This document shows positions 1 to 8,001 of a stretch of 52,686 nucleotides of DNA, piece after piece. This DNA comes from CAYJLW01 sp964370965 (GTDB lineage Bacteria; Actinomycetota; Acidimicrobiia; UBA2766): positions 1 to 52,686 of the forward strand of contig CAYJLW010000022.1 of NCBI GenBank assembly GCA_964370965.1. Reading direction: 5' to 3'. The notes beneath the pieces were generated by a model that worked only from the letters and a program-made list of their open reading frames with translations, searched no databases and was not told the DNA's origin. Position 1 is the stretch's first letter. Every line of letters starts with the position of its first letter. The position numbers and the translations under genes are program-made.

Positions 1-879
1 GTCCGGAACGAACGACCCCCCGAAACCACGAACCCGAAAGACGACCGCTCCTGACGGCGCCGGATCACGATCTCCTCCTTCACACCCTCCGCGAACACCC
101 GGTAGCGCAGGTCCACACCCGGCCACACATCCCGGTACACCGCCACAGAACGGTCCCCCGGATCCACCACAGGCCACACGTCGGCCCCCTCCAGCGGCCG
201 GAACGACACCGAGCCCGCCCCCGACTCCACCGACACGCCCTCGCCGCCGGAACGCCCGAAACGCGCCACCCAGGAATTCGCCGTGCTCCGCAACCCACCC
301 AGACGCCCCAGATCCAACGCCAAACCCGTGTCCACAGACCGCCACCGGCCCGACCCGTCCCGGAACCGCACCGGCGCCGAAGACACCACCGCCGTCTTCG
401 AACCGTCCAAGTTCCCGAACACCGTCACCCGCTCGGAACGCTCCGCCACCAACTCCTCCACCGGCACCGCCGAACCCAGACCCCCCACCGGGTCCCCCGA
501 ACGTCCCGACACACCCCGCGACCTCACCCCGTCGACCTTCGCCCGGAACCCCAAGGCCGCCTGCTCGTGTTCCTCGGCCGCCCGATACGCCGCCCCCGGG
601 TCCCCGAAGTCCCCTTCCTGAGCCGCGGCGGGCACCACGGGCGACGGCTCCGCAGACCCCAGCGCCGGCAGCTCCCCCGTGGCCACATCTCTCGTCGGCA
701 CGACCGGCGACGGCCGCTCCCCCGGCGCCGGCCCCGGCAGCTCCGCCCCCGCCGGGCCCGCCCCCGCTACCAGACAGAAGACGACGACAACCACCAGCCA
801 ACCGGTGGGCCCCCCTCGCTCAGACCCCCCCCCCAGCACGCCGCGCCACACCCACCGAAGAACGAGAACCCCGACCCAT
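1..879 (-). CDS. Secreted Rhs/wall-associated-like protein, N-terminal part, truncated by the window edge
   Basis: The minus strand reads without a stop from about 834 to 1 and runs off the left edge, so only roughly 290 N-terminal residues are present. The text WPGVDLRYRV followed by GVKEEIVIRR (about 130-55) resembles the N-terminal region of actinobacterial Rhs-repeat or wall-associated proteins; the Rhs repeats would lie outside. A signal peptide is visible (GWLVVVVVFCLVAGAGPAGA, about 800-745). The natural ATG at 879 (MGRGSRSSVG) is one frame off: a run of ten C on the plus strand at 825-834 separates the frames, and nine would restore one reading frame, so a homopolymer error or phase-variable tract is likely. 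Codons end in G or T much more than in neighbouring genes, which may mean transfer. The family call rests on a short motif. Confidence 0.55.
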
Positions 880-1092
880 GACGCCTCCCGAGCACCGTCA
901 CACGCCTAGCCCGCCGGCCGGACCGGGCGCACCAACACAGGGACGGCGCGCACCATAGCACCCCAAACCGCCCGCCGCCCGCCGCCGGCGCCCCCCACCA
1001 ACCGCCGAACGCTGTTCGCGTGCAGGATGTGACGTCTGCGTTCCATTCTGCACGCGATCAGCCCCGGCCGGGCCGCCACCGAGGCCGTCAGG

Positions 1093-2166
1093 TCACGGCC
1101 GGATGGCCTCCATCATGCGCAGGGCATTGGCGCCGAGGACCTTGCGGATGCGCTCCTCGCCCCAGCCGGCGTCGAGCATGTGCTGGACGACGCGGGGCAT
1201 CTCCAGGCACGTGGGGAGGTCGGTGGGGGGGCAGATCATGCCGTCCCAGTCCGAGCCCAGCGCGGCGGTGTCCTCGCCTCCCACGTCCACGATGTGGGCG
1301 AGGTGGGCGAAGATGCGCTCCGTGCCCGGGGCGCCCCAGTAGGGCCCGCCCAGGAACCAGTCGGCGTAGATGACTCCGACCACTCCCCCCGTGGCGGCGA
1401 CCGCCCGGATCTGGTCGTCGTCGACGTTGCGCCACATGGGGTGGACGCCGTCCGCGCCCGTGTGCGTCACGGCGATCGGCAGGGAGGGGTCGTGCACCTC
1501 CACGGCGTCCCAGAAGCCGTCCGGGTGGATGTGGGCGAGGTCGACGAGGATGCGGGCGGCGTCGCAGGCCACGACGAACTCCCGGCCCCGCGCCGTAAGG
1601 CCCCGTCTCTCCCCGCGGCTCCGCGGATCGGGCGCGGACGTGACGCCGAGACTGGACGTGCTGAGGTGCACGAGCGTGATGCTCACCACGAGGTCGTCCG
1701 GGACGGAGCCCACGAGGGAGACGTCCGCGTCGAGGGCGTTGCCTCCCTGCACCACGATCCAGGCGGCATGGTCGCCGGCGGCCCGCGCCGCCCGGAACTC
1801 CCGCATGTTGCGCACGACGGTGACTCCCGCGGTGGCGTCGAGGTCGGCCCGCAGCCGCCGCAGGTTGCGCCGGAACGTCCGCGCCCTGCCCCCGGGGGAA
1901 CGGAACGGGTTCGTGGTGACCGACCAGAACGCCGAGTCGATGCCGCCGGCCCGCATGCGGGGGACGTCGCAATGCCCGTAGAACCGCCCGTGGAACAGGC
2001 CCGGCCCGTGGGCGCGGTCGAGGCGGTAGCCGGCGATCCGCGTCCAGATGAAGGTGTCCAGGTGGAGATCGACGACGTCGGCGTCCACGAAGAGGTCGAC
2101 CGCCTCCGTGGAGACCCCGAGGGACGCCGCCCAGGCGTCGTGGTCGACCGTCTCTGTGATCTGCAT
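1093..2166 (-). CDS. Membrane dipeptidase (peptidase M19) family protein
   Basis: 357 residues, usual length for the renal-dipeptidase family of zinc hydrolases. Visible motifs are DLHLD (His35, Asp37), a Leu-Val-Asp-Leu-Ala-His segment (His212), VTHTG (His235), GSDWDG at 304-309 and GANALR near the end. The bridging metal ligand, normally Glu in an EGG motif, is Gln140 here (VVQGGNAL), so two-metal chemistry may be altered. The ATG start has a good ribosome site (GGAGGGG, five bases upstream). It diverges from the Trm112-like gene, with both promoters packed into 2211-2227. Family members cleave dipeptides, D-aminoacyl bonds or beta-lactams; the substrate cannot be told here. No signal peptide is seen, so it is probably cytoplasmic. 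Confidence 0.88.
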   Translation of the reverse strand: MQITETVDHDAWAASLGVSTEAVDLFVDADVVDLHLDTFIWTRIAGYRLDRAHGPGLFHGRFYGHCDVPRMRAGGIDSAFWSVTTNPFRSPGGRARTFRRNLRRLRADLDATAGVTVVRNMREFRAARAAGDHAAWIVVQGGNALDADVSLVGSVPDDLVVSITLVHLSTSSLGVTSAPDPRSRGERRGLTARGREFVVACDAARILVDLAHIHPDGFWDAVEVHDPSLPIAVTHTGADGVHPMWRNVDDDQIRAVAATGGVVGVIYADWFLGGPYWGAPGTERIFAHLAHIVDVGGEDTAALGSDWDGMICPPTDLPTCLEMPRVVQHMLDAGWGEERIRKVLGANALRMMEAIRP

Positions 2167-2210
2167 CCGGACCCCTCCGATCCCTGCGACGTCCCGACGG
2201 GACGGCCGAC

Positions 2211-2227
2211 ACCGTAGCCGCTACCCT
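2211..2227. promoter_or_regulatory. Back-to-back -10 elements for the dipeptidase and Trm112-like genes
   Basis: On the minus strand TACGGT (2216-2211) lies about 45 bases from the dipeptidase ATG. On the plus strand TACCCT (2222-2227) ends seven bases before the ATG at 2235, which would give an almost leaderless transcript. No clear -35 boxes are visible. Confidence 0.4.
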
Positions 2228-2234
2228 CGTGGCC

Positions 2235-2456
2235 ATGCCTCTCCCCGGCGACCTCCTCGAGATCCTCCGCTGCCCCCAGTGCAAGGGGCAACTCGCCTAC
2301 TTCGAATCCGAGTCGTTCCTCCTGTGCCCCGAGTGCCGGCTCCGCTACGGAGTGCAGGACGACATCCCGGACATGCTCGTCGAGGATGCCGAGCGCCTCG
2401 ACGCCGACGCCGCCGCCGCCCTGGTGGACCAGGCGCGGGCGCGCGGGCTCCTCTGA
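2235..2456 (+). CDS. Trm112-like zinc-ribbon protein
   Basis: 73 residues from ATG 2235; a GTG at 2229 is an alternative start. The pattern LLEILRCPQCKG, then LLCPECRLRYGV and DDIPDML matches the Trm112/UPF0434 family of small zinc-binding proteins, with two CPxC knuckles. Relatives act as activating subunits of methyltransferases or are of unknown function in bacteria. It is the first gene of a plus-strand run with 12 bases to the next gene. The short leader and TACCCT box suggest leaderless expression. Confidence 0.75.
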   Translation: MPLPGDLLEILRCPQCKGQLAYFESESFLLCPECRLRYGVQDDIPDMLVEDAERLDADAAAALVDQARARGLL

Positions 2457-2468
2457 CGGGTCGGCGCC

Positions 2469-2978
2469 GTGGCCCCCCCGGCGCCCGGCGGATCACAGGA
2501 TGAGCAGGCGGTCGACGAGCTGCGCCGCCTCTGCGAGGAGGTGTGCGCGGAGGTGATGCGCATCACCGGTTCCGACGGGTGCCTGGTCTTCCTGCCCTCC
2601 GAGGACCGCTCCCGCCTCGACAAGGTCCTGGGGTTCCCGCTCCCCGGCGAGGAGCACGCCGTCCTCCTCGACAAACTCGTGGGGATGCCCGCCGAGGCCT
2701 TCGAGGTGTCCCGGCGGGCACGAGAAGGCCACACGACCGTGCTGCATCGCCGTGGCGATGCCGAGGAACCCGCCCTCCGGATGCTCGACGTGCTGGGCAT
2801 CGCCACCCTGGCGCACGTGCCGGCCCCACTCGTGGGAGGATGGCGCTGCGGCGTCTCCGTGGCGCACCTCCGCCACCACGACTACGGCATCGAAGAGCTC
2901 GAGGTCGTGCAGGCCCTCCTGGGCCGCCACACGTCCGCCATCCACGCGGCGAAGCTCGCATCCGAGGACAGGGGATAG
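2469..2978 (+). CDS. GAF-like domain protein
   Basis: 169 residues starting at GTG. The N-terminal helix (VDELRRLCEEVCAEVMRIT) followed by a strand (DGCLVFLPS), and a C-terminal part with GVSVAH and EELEVVQALLGRHTSAI, have the layout of a GAF sensor domain, where the last helix often follows the words ELEVVQAL. No output domain is attached, so it may bind a small ligand or serve as a regulator of unknown target. It sits three bases before the crotonase gene in the same operon. Assignment is from pattern only and no ligand residues can be named. Confidence 0.5.
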   Translation: MAPPAPGGSQDEQAVDELRRLCEEVCAEVMRITGSDGCLVFLPSEDRSRLDKVLGFPLPGEEHAVLLDKLVGMPAEAFEVSRRAREGHTTVLHRRGDAEEPALRMLDVLGIATLAHVPAPLVGGWRCGVSVAHLRHHDYGIEELEVVQALLGRHTSAIHAAKLASEDRG

Positions 2979-2981
2979 GCG

Positions 2982-3764
2982 ATGGGCGCCGTCCGCACCG
3001 ACACGTCGGGCCCCGTCTTCGTCGTCACGATCGACCGCCACGATGCCCGCAATGCCGTCGACGGCCCCACGGCGGCCGCCCTCGTCGGCGCCTTCACGCA
3101 CTTCGACGGCGACGACGCCCTGGCAGTGGCGGTCCTCACCGGGGCCGGGGGGACGTTCTGCGCCGGGGCCGACCTCAAGTCCCTGGGCACGGACCGGGGC
3201 AACCGGGCTTCGGCGCACGGCGACGGCCCCATGGGTCCCACCCGCATGGTCCTCACCAAGCCGGTGATCGCCGCCGTGGAGGGCCACGCCGTCGCCGGCG
3301 GCCTGGAGCTGGCGCTCTGGTGCGACCTCCGCGTGGCCGCCCGTGACGCCGTCTTCGGGGTGTTCTGCCGCCGCTGGGGCGTACCCCTCATAGACGGCGG
3401 CACGGTGCGCCTGCCCCGCCTCGTGGGCCAGAGCCACGCCCTCGACCTCATCCTCACGGGCCGGGGCGTGAGCGGAGAGGAGGCGCTGCGCATGGGTCTC
3501 GCCAACCGTCTCGTGGAGCCGGGCGAGGCGCTCCCGGCGGCGCTCGCCCTGGCGCACGACCTCGCCCGGTTCCCGCAGGTCTGCATGCGCAACGACCGCC
3601 TGTCCGCGATCGGCCAGTGGGGCCTCTCCCCGGAGGACGCCCTCGCCGCCGAGTTCCGGTACGGTGTCGCCGTGATCGAGTCCGGGGAGACGGCGACAGG
3701 AGCCGCCCGCTTCGCCGGAGGCCGGGGCCGCCACGGCCGCTTCGAGCGAGGGAGCGGGTCATGA
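2982..3764 (+). CDS. Crotonase / enoyl-CoA hydratase family protein lacking the second catalytic Glu
   Basis: 260 residues with a crotonase fold. The oxyanion-hole segments are FCAGADL (59-65) and GHAVAGGLELAL (101-112). Glu109 matches Glu144 of rat mitochondrial enoyl-CoA hydratase. The position matching Glu164, usually in a PE pair after an FG motif, is Cys129 within FGVFCRRWGVPLIDGG. From memory this CRRWG variant is a recurrent actinobacterial subfamily, so it probably does not perform ordinary water addition to enoyl-CoA. The CoA-thioester binding core is intact. Its stop overlaps the next start (ATGA), so it is translationally coupled to the M20 hydrolase. Confidence 0.85.
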   Translation: MGAVRTDTSGPVFVVTIDRHDARNAVDGPTAAALVGAFTHFDGDDALAVAVLTGAGGTFCAGADLKSLGTDRGNRASAHGDGPMGPTRMVLTKPVIAAVEGHAVAGGLELALWCDLRVAARDAVFGVFCRRWGVPLIDGGTVRLPRLVGQSHALDLILTGRGVSGEEALRMGLANRLVEPGEALPAALALAHDLARFPQVCMRNDRLSAIGQWGLSPEDALAAEFRYGVAVIESGETATGAARFAGGRGRHGRFERGSGS

Positions 3765-4990
3765 CAGACAGCGAGGCCGACAAGGGTCGCGCGCGGGCCG
3801 CCGTGGACACCGCCGCCGGGGACCTCGTCGAGCTCTCACATCGCATCCACGCCCACCCGGAGTTGGCGATGCAGGAGGTGCAGGCCCATGCCTGGCTCAC
3901 CGACGCCCTGGAACGCCACGGCTTCGACGTCACCCGCGGCGCCTACGACCTCCCCACGGCGTTCGTCGCCACCGCAGGAGACACCGGCCCCCACTTCGTG
4001 GTCTGCGCGGAGTACGACGCCCTCCCCGGGGTGGGCCACGCCTGCGGGCACAACATCATCGCCACGGCGGCACTGGGCTGCGGCATCGGCCTCCTCCCCC
4101 TCGCCGGGGACCTCGGCTTCCGGGTGAGCGTGCTGGGGACCCCGGCGGAGGAGGCGATCGGGGGCAAGGCCATCCTCGTGGAGCGCGGTGCCCTCGACGG
4201 TGTCGACGCCGCCCTCATGGTGCACCCCGCCCCGATCGACATCCGCGAGGCGCCTTTCTTGACCGTGTCCGACTTCGCGATCGCGGTCCACGGCGAGGCG
4301 GCCCACGCCTCTCTCACGGGCGCGACCGTCCCCGGCCAAGGGGGCGAGACCTGGGGCCGGCGGGGCAACGCCCTCGACGCCCTCGTGTCGATCTACCAGC
4401 ACCTCGCCCGGCGGGAGTACGGGCCGTACGAACGCTGTCACGGTGTCATCACCAACGGTGGTGCCGCCGCCAACGTCGTCCCGGAGCGCACGGACGCCGC
4501 GTACGCCATCCGGGCCCGGACCCTCGAGGATCTCGAGGCCCTGCGGGGGGCGATCGGCGCCGAGGTCGTGGAGGCGGCAGCCGCGAACGGCTGCACGGTC
4601 ACCCTAGAGACGTCCGGGATGCTCTACCGGGAGGTGAAGCACAACCGGCCCCTCGCCCGCCTCTACGAGACGAGCGCCCGCGCCCTGGGCCGGGAGTTCC
4701 TCGCCCAGGAGCACGTCACCCCGGCGATGGGCGGTTCCACGGACATGGGCAACGTGTCCCAGGTCGTCCCGGCGATCCATCCCGCGCTGGGGATCGAGTC
4801 CCTGCCGGCGTTCAACCACATGCGGGGGTTCGCCGACGCCGCCGCCGCCCCCACGGGCGACAGGGCAATCCTCGACGGGGCCCTCGCCATGGCCTGGACG
4901 ATCCTCGACGTCGTCACGGGCGACGGTGTCCTCGACGAGATGAGGGCGGACTTCGCCGCCACGGACACCACAGGGGCGCCGATCCAGTAG
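3761..4990 (+). CDS. M20 family amidohydrolase / peptidase (PM20D2/AbgB-like)
   Basis: 409 residues from the ATG at 3761, which overlaps the crotonase stop by four bases. Metal-site motifs of the M20 superfamily are clear: RIHAHPELAMQE near residue 28, CAEYDALPGVGHACGHN at 82-98 with the CGHN ligand motif, GTPAEEAIGGK, and HGEAAHAS of the lid domain. A long upstream extension in the same frame is rejected because it reads through the crotonase gene out of frame. The CAEYDALPG form is typical of the PM20D2/p-aminobenzoyl-glutamate hydrolase B branch, which cleaves amide bonds of N-acyl amino acids or dipeptides in the cytoplasm. The substrate is not evident. Confidence 0.87.
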   Translation: MTDSEADKGRARAAVDTAAGDLVELSHRIHAHPELAMQEVQAHAWLTDALERHGFDVTRGAYDLPTAFVATAGDTGPHFVVCAEYDALPGVGHACGHNIIATAALGCGIGLLPLAGDLGFRVSVLGTPAEEAIGGKAILVERGALDGVDAALMVHPAPIDIREAPFLTVSDFAIAVHGEAAHASLTGATVPGQGGETWGRRGNALDALVSIYQHLARREYGPYERCHGVITNGGAAANVVPERTDAAYAIRARTLEDLEALRGAIGAEVVEAAAANGCTVTLETSGMLYREVKHNRPLARLYETSARALGREFLAQEHVTPAMGGSTDMGNVSQVVPAIHPALGIESLPAFNHMRGFADAAAAPTGDRAILDGALAMAWTILDVVTGDGVLDEMRADFAATDTTGAPIQ

Positions 4991-5043
4991 GCGGGCGCCG
5001 TCCGATGCCACATGCGGACGGCGTGCCTGGCCGAGCCCACCGC

Positions 5044-5757
5044 TCACACCGCCCCGTCGTGGACGGGAGGCGGCCCGGCCGCGTCCGGCCGCGGGGCCGC
5101 CTTGACCGAGACCCGCCGGGAGACGGTGACGCCGTCGGCGCCCTGGGCGGAGAGCCGGTAGAGGTGCGCCCGGCCGTCGCAGGGGATCCGTGCCATCACG
5201 GTCCCGACGGGCGAGGCGGGGTGTGCCGGGGCGAATCCGGCGCCGAAGGCGACCCGGACGGCGTGGCGGGTCCGCCACCGCACCGAAACGCCCTGCCCAC
5301 CGGCGTTGCAGCCCCCGACGGTGCGGGCGGCGAAGTCGACGATCTCGGCGCGCTGGGACGCTGGTGGGGGCGGCGGCAGACCGGGGTCGCCCGGCGGCTG
5401 CGCCCCGGGACCTGGGTCGGACGCGGGGCCGGGATCCCGACGTCCTCCGCCTGGGCGGGGGCGGCTCCCACCGGAGCCCGGCGCGCCGCCTCCGGGGGGG
5501 GCGCCGCCCGCTCCGGGCGCCGCGGGGGCGGGGGGCGTCCCCGCGGCCGACGGGGTCGGGGCGGGAGTAACGGCCTCGGGCGATGCCACGCGCCCGGCTC
5601 CGGACGCCGCCGTCGATGCCGCCGGTGCCCCGGACAGGAGGACGGCAACGAGAGCGGCGCTCACGGCGGCGAAGGCGACGCCGGTGGCGACGAGGGCGGC
5701 GACGAGGCCCCTCCCGGGTGTGGGGCGGGGGCGGACGTGGCGTCCGGTGGTGTGCAC
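5044..5757 (-). CDS. Membrane-anchored Pro/Gly-rich protein of unknown function
   Basis: 237 residues. A short basic N-terminus is followed by one membrane segment (about 18-43, GLVAALVATGVAFAAVSA), then a long Ala/Pro/Gly-rich linker (about 45-135), then a compact C-terminal domain of about 90 residues containing two Cys (in GGCNAGG and RIPCDG). The predicted arrangement is inside-anchor-outside, with the C-terminal domain beta-rich and exported. The two Cys could form a disulfide. It is convergent with the M20 gene. I do not recognise the family. Confidence 0.6.
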   Translation of the reverse strand: MHTTGRHVRPRPTPGRGLVAALVATGVAFAAVSAALVAVLLSGAPAASTAASGAGRVASPEAVTPAPTPSAAGTPPAPAAPGAGGAPPGGGAPGSGGSRPRPGGGRRDPGPASDPGPGAQPPGDPGLPPPPPASQRAEIVDFAARTVGGCNAGGQGVSVRWRTRHAVRVAFGAGFAPAHPASPVGTVMARIPCDGRAHLYRLSAQGADGVTVSRRVSVKAAPRPDAAGPPPVHDGAV

Positions 5758-5825
5758 GAGTCCTCCAGGTGTCCGATAGGTGCCGATGAGGACGGATCAC
5801 ACCATCTATTCCTTACACGCCTCTT

Positions 5826-6464
5826 TCAGGTTCTTTCCTCCGGGCGCAACGCCATGTCCATGCCGAGAACCCGGGCGAGCTCCGCGACTGCGGCGCCCGG
5901 GTCGGCGACCTTGATCGTGGTCATCCCCATCTCCCGGGCGGGCTTCAGGTTGACGCCGAGGTCGTCGAGGAACACCGCCTCTGGTGGCGTGACGTCGAGC
6001 ATCTCGCAGGCGATCTCGTAGAACCTGGGCTCGGGCTTGCGCACACCCACCCGGGACGACTCCACGACGGCGTCGAAGAGGTCGTCGAGGACCGTCGCCG
6101 GCCCCGTCCCGCCTTCGACGGGCATCCAGTTGTTGGTGAGGAGACCGGTCTTGTGCCGGGTCCGGCAGCGCGCCACGACGTCGATCATGCCGGGGCGGAT
6201 GCCGCCGACCACCCGGCGCATCACGTCACGGGCGTCGAGGGCCCCGCCCGCGGCGCGCGCCTCGGCCTCGAAGAGGTCGCAGAACTCCTCGAAGCCCACC
6301 TCGCCCCGTTCCAGGCGCGCCCAGGCGTTCGTGTGGTGGGACGTGGCGTTCAGGCCCCGGACGAACCCGGCGGGCAAGCCCGCCTCCGCCTCGTAGCGGG
6401 CGAAGGCCTCGAAGGGACTCTCGGTGAGCACCCCCCCGAAGTCGAAGAGCACGGCGCGGATCAC
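5826..6464 (-). CDS. HAD-superfamily hydrolase (phosphatase-like)
   Basis: 212 residues from GTG 6464, giving MIRAVLFDFGGVLTES. An upstream ATG at 6530 would add 22 unlikely residues. HAD motif I is DFGGV (the usual second Asp is Gly), motif II is in LLTNN, motif III is the Lys of RKPEP, and motif IV is FLDDLGVN. The cap between motifs I and II is helical, as in subfamily IA, and the sequence resembles the phosphatase-like N-domains of soluble epoxide hydrolase and ACAD10 (LTESPFEAFARYE). It probably acts on a small phosphorylated metabolite. It is transcribed away from the KASIII cluster. Confidence 0.82.
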   Translation of the reverse strand: MIRAVLFDFGGVLTESPFEAFARYEAEAGLPAGFVRGLNATSHHTNAWARLERGEVGFEEFCDLFEAEARAAGGALDARDVMRRVVGGIRPGMIDVVARCRTRHKTGLLTNNWMPVEGGTGPATVLDDLFDAVVESSRVGVRKPEPRFYEIACEMLDVTPPEAVFLDDLGVNLKPAREMGMTTIKVADPGAAVAELARVLGMDMALRPEERT

Positions 6465-6752
6465 GACCGCATGGAACCAGACGCGCAGGTGGTGGGGGCA
6501 ATTCCGGGCGCCGGCGACCTCCGTCTGCACCCCCTCCCGGGCGCCCCCGGTGAACCCCGTGGGGCTCGAGGCCCGCGCCGACCCAGGACCGGGCCGGCGA
6601 GAGGGGGAGCCAGGGATGACGCCTGCGGGACAGTGGCGGTCATCCCGGATTCGCCGACCCCTCCGCTCATGCCTTGATGCAGGGGTCGAGGGCGAGCGTG
6701 AGGGCGGTGAGGGATGGGGGGGTCGGAGAAGTTCCCCTTGTCCGTGCGAGCG

Positions 6753-6819
6753 ACGTATGTTACGTTGTGCCGACCATCGTACCGAACACTATTCGGTACT
6801 GTAGTGTCCCGTAAGGGAC
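6753..6819 (+). promoter_or_regulatory. Operator-rich promoter region of the KASIII cluster: three dyads
   Basis: Three perfect inverted repeats lie in 67 bases upstream of the first synthase gene: ACGTA-TGT-TACGT (6753-6765), GTACCGAA-CACTA-TTCGGTAC (6779-6799) and GTCCC-GTAA-GGGAC (6806-6819). The middle one has the size and symmetry of a TetR-family operator. The last could be a second operator or a leader hairpin. The stretch is more AT-rich than its surroundings, as expected for a promoter. No regulator gene lies inside the cluster. Confidence 0.5.
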
Positions 6820-6910
6820 CCACCGGGCACTCACGGAGCGCTCTTGCTCCCTTCCCGAGCCCCGAGAGCAGGGTGGGCGCGGGACAGTGAGTCGATCCGC
6901 GGGAGGCGAG

Positions 6911-7987
6911 ATGGACGGCTTCATGCACCCACCGGTCCGGGGGGTCTCGATCCTGGGCACGGGAACGGCGTTCCCGACCTCCATGGGACGCTGGGTCACG
7001 AATGCCGAGGTGGAAAGGCTCCAGCCCCGTGCCTGCGAGGGTGATCCCCAGAGCGCCGGACTCGACTCCGATCGTGCGTCCGGCGTGCTCGGGTTTCGCC
7101 GCCGCTTCTGGACCCACACTCCGGGGCGACCCCACGACCCCGGCGAGGCGACGTCCGAAGACCTCGCCGTGGAGGCGGCATCCGCAGCAATCGTCGCCGC
7201 CGGCATCGACCCCGGGCGCGTCGACCTCTGCATCGCCGCCAGCACCACGAACCCGAGGGTCACCTCCTCGTTGGGCACGCTCGTGGCCGGGCGACTCGGA
7301 CTGCGGGGAGCGGCGTTCGAGGTGCGNNNNNNNNNNNNNNNNNNNNNNNNNNNNNNNNNNNNNNNNNNNNNNNNNNNNNNNNNNNNNNNNNNNNNNNNNN
7401 NNNNNNNNNNNNNNNNNNNNNNNNNNCTCGTCGTCGCCGCCGAGACCCTGTCCAAGTACGTCCCCGTCGGCCGCCTCTGCTACGCCGCCGGCGACGCCGG
7501 AGCGGCTGTCGTACTGGGGCGGGCGGGGGACGAGTCGCGCGGTCTGCTCGCCGGCTACCTGGCCGCAGACGGCCGCCAGTCCGGCCTCGCCGGCGTACCG
7601 GGCACCCTCCCTCCCACGGTGAGCGCCGTGCGCGCGGGCCAATACCACCTGTGCGTGTCTCCCCACATGTCGGCCCTGACCGCGCCCCGGTGGGGTGAGG
7701 CGCCCAAGGCCGTGCTGTCGGCAGCGGGTGCCCGGCCGGGGGACCTCGACGCCTACGTGGCCAACCAGGTGAACCGCTCCGTCCTGCGCGAAGGGGCCGC
7801 CACGGCGGGAGTCCCGGACCGCGCCGTCGTGGACCGGATCGGCGAATACGCCAACTGCGGTTCCGCTTCCGTCCTCGCCGCGTTGCACGACGCCCGCGGC
7901 GACGGGCGGGCGTCCGAGGGGTCCTTGGTGCTCGTGAACGCCGTCGGGGGAGGCCTCGCCTGGGGCGGCCTCCTCCTGGTGGCCTGA
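6911..7987 (+). CDS. KASIII-like 3-oxoacyl synthase, subunit/paralogue 1 (interrupted by an N gap)
   Basis: About 358 residues nominally, starting at ATG 6911 behind GGGAGG (6901-6906). GVSILGTGTAFPTS and the C-terminal YANCGSASVLAALHDA to NAVGGGLAWG segments are thiolase-fold, KASIII-type. The 100-N gap (7327-7426) removes the region that would hold the active-site Cys. The His of the PHQAN motif is replaced: the sequence reads ANQVN (nominal 284-288), so Asn stands where His should be. The Asn of the GN motif is kept (YANCGS). It may be a degenerate partner for the fully equipped KASIII encoded 14 bases downstream, as in PqsBC or OleA-type heterodimers; that pairing is inference. Confidence 0.8.
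   Translation: MDGFMHPPVRGVSILGTGTAFPTSMGRWVTNAEVERLQPRACEGDPQSAGLDSDRASGVLGFRRRFWTHTPGRPHDPGEATSEDLAVEAASAAIVAAGIDPGRVDLCIAASTTNPRVTSSLGTLVAGRLGLRGAAFEVXXXXXXXXXXXXXXXXXXXXXXXXXXXXXXXXXXLVVAAETLSKYVPVGRLCYAAGDAGAAVVLGRAGDESRGLLAGYLAADGRQSGLAGVPGTLPPTVSAVRAGQYHLCVSPHMSALTAPRWGEAPKAVLSAAGARPGDLDAYVANQVNRSVLREGAATAGVPDRAVVDRIGEYANCGSASVLAALHDARGDGRASEGSLVLVNAVGGGLAWGGLLLVA
7327..7426. other. Assembly gap (100 N) inside the first KASIII gene
   Basis: One hundred N. The flanking codons stay in frame with a 100-base gap. Typical KASIII proteins have about 28 residues between the FEV and LVV strands, so the true missing length is probably near 84-100 bases. The missing piece includes the nucleophile position. 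Confidence 0.98.
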
Positions 7988-8001
7988 GAGAAGGGGAAGC
8001 C

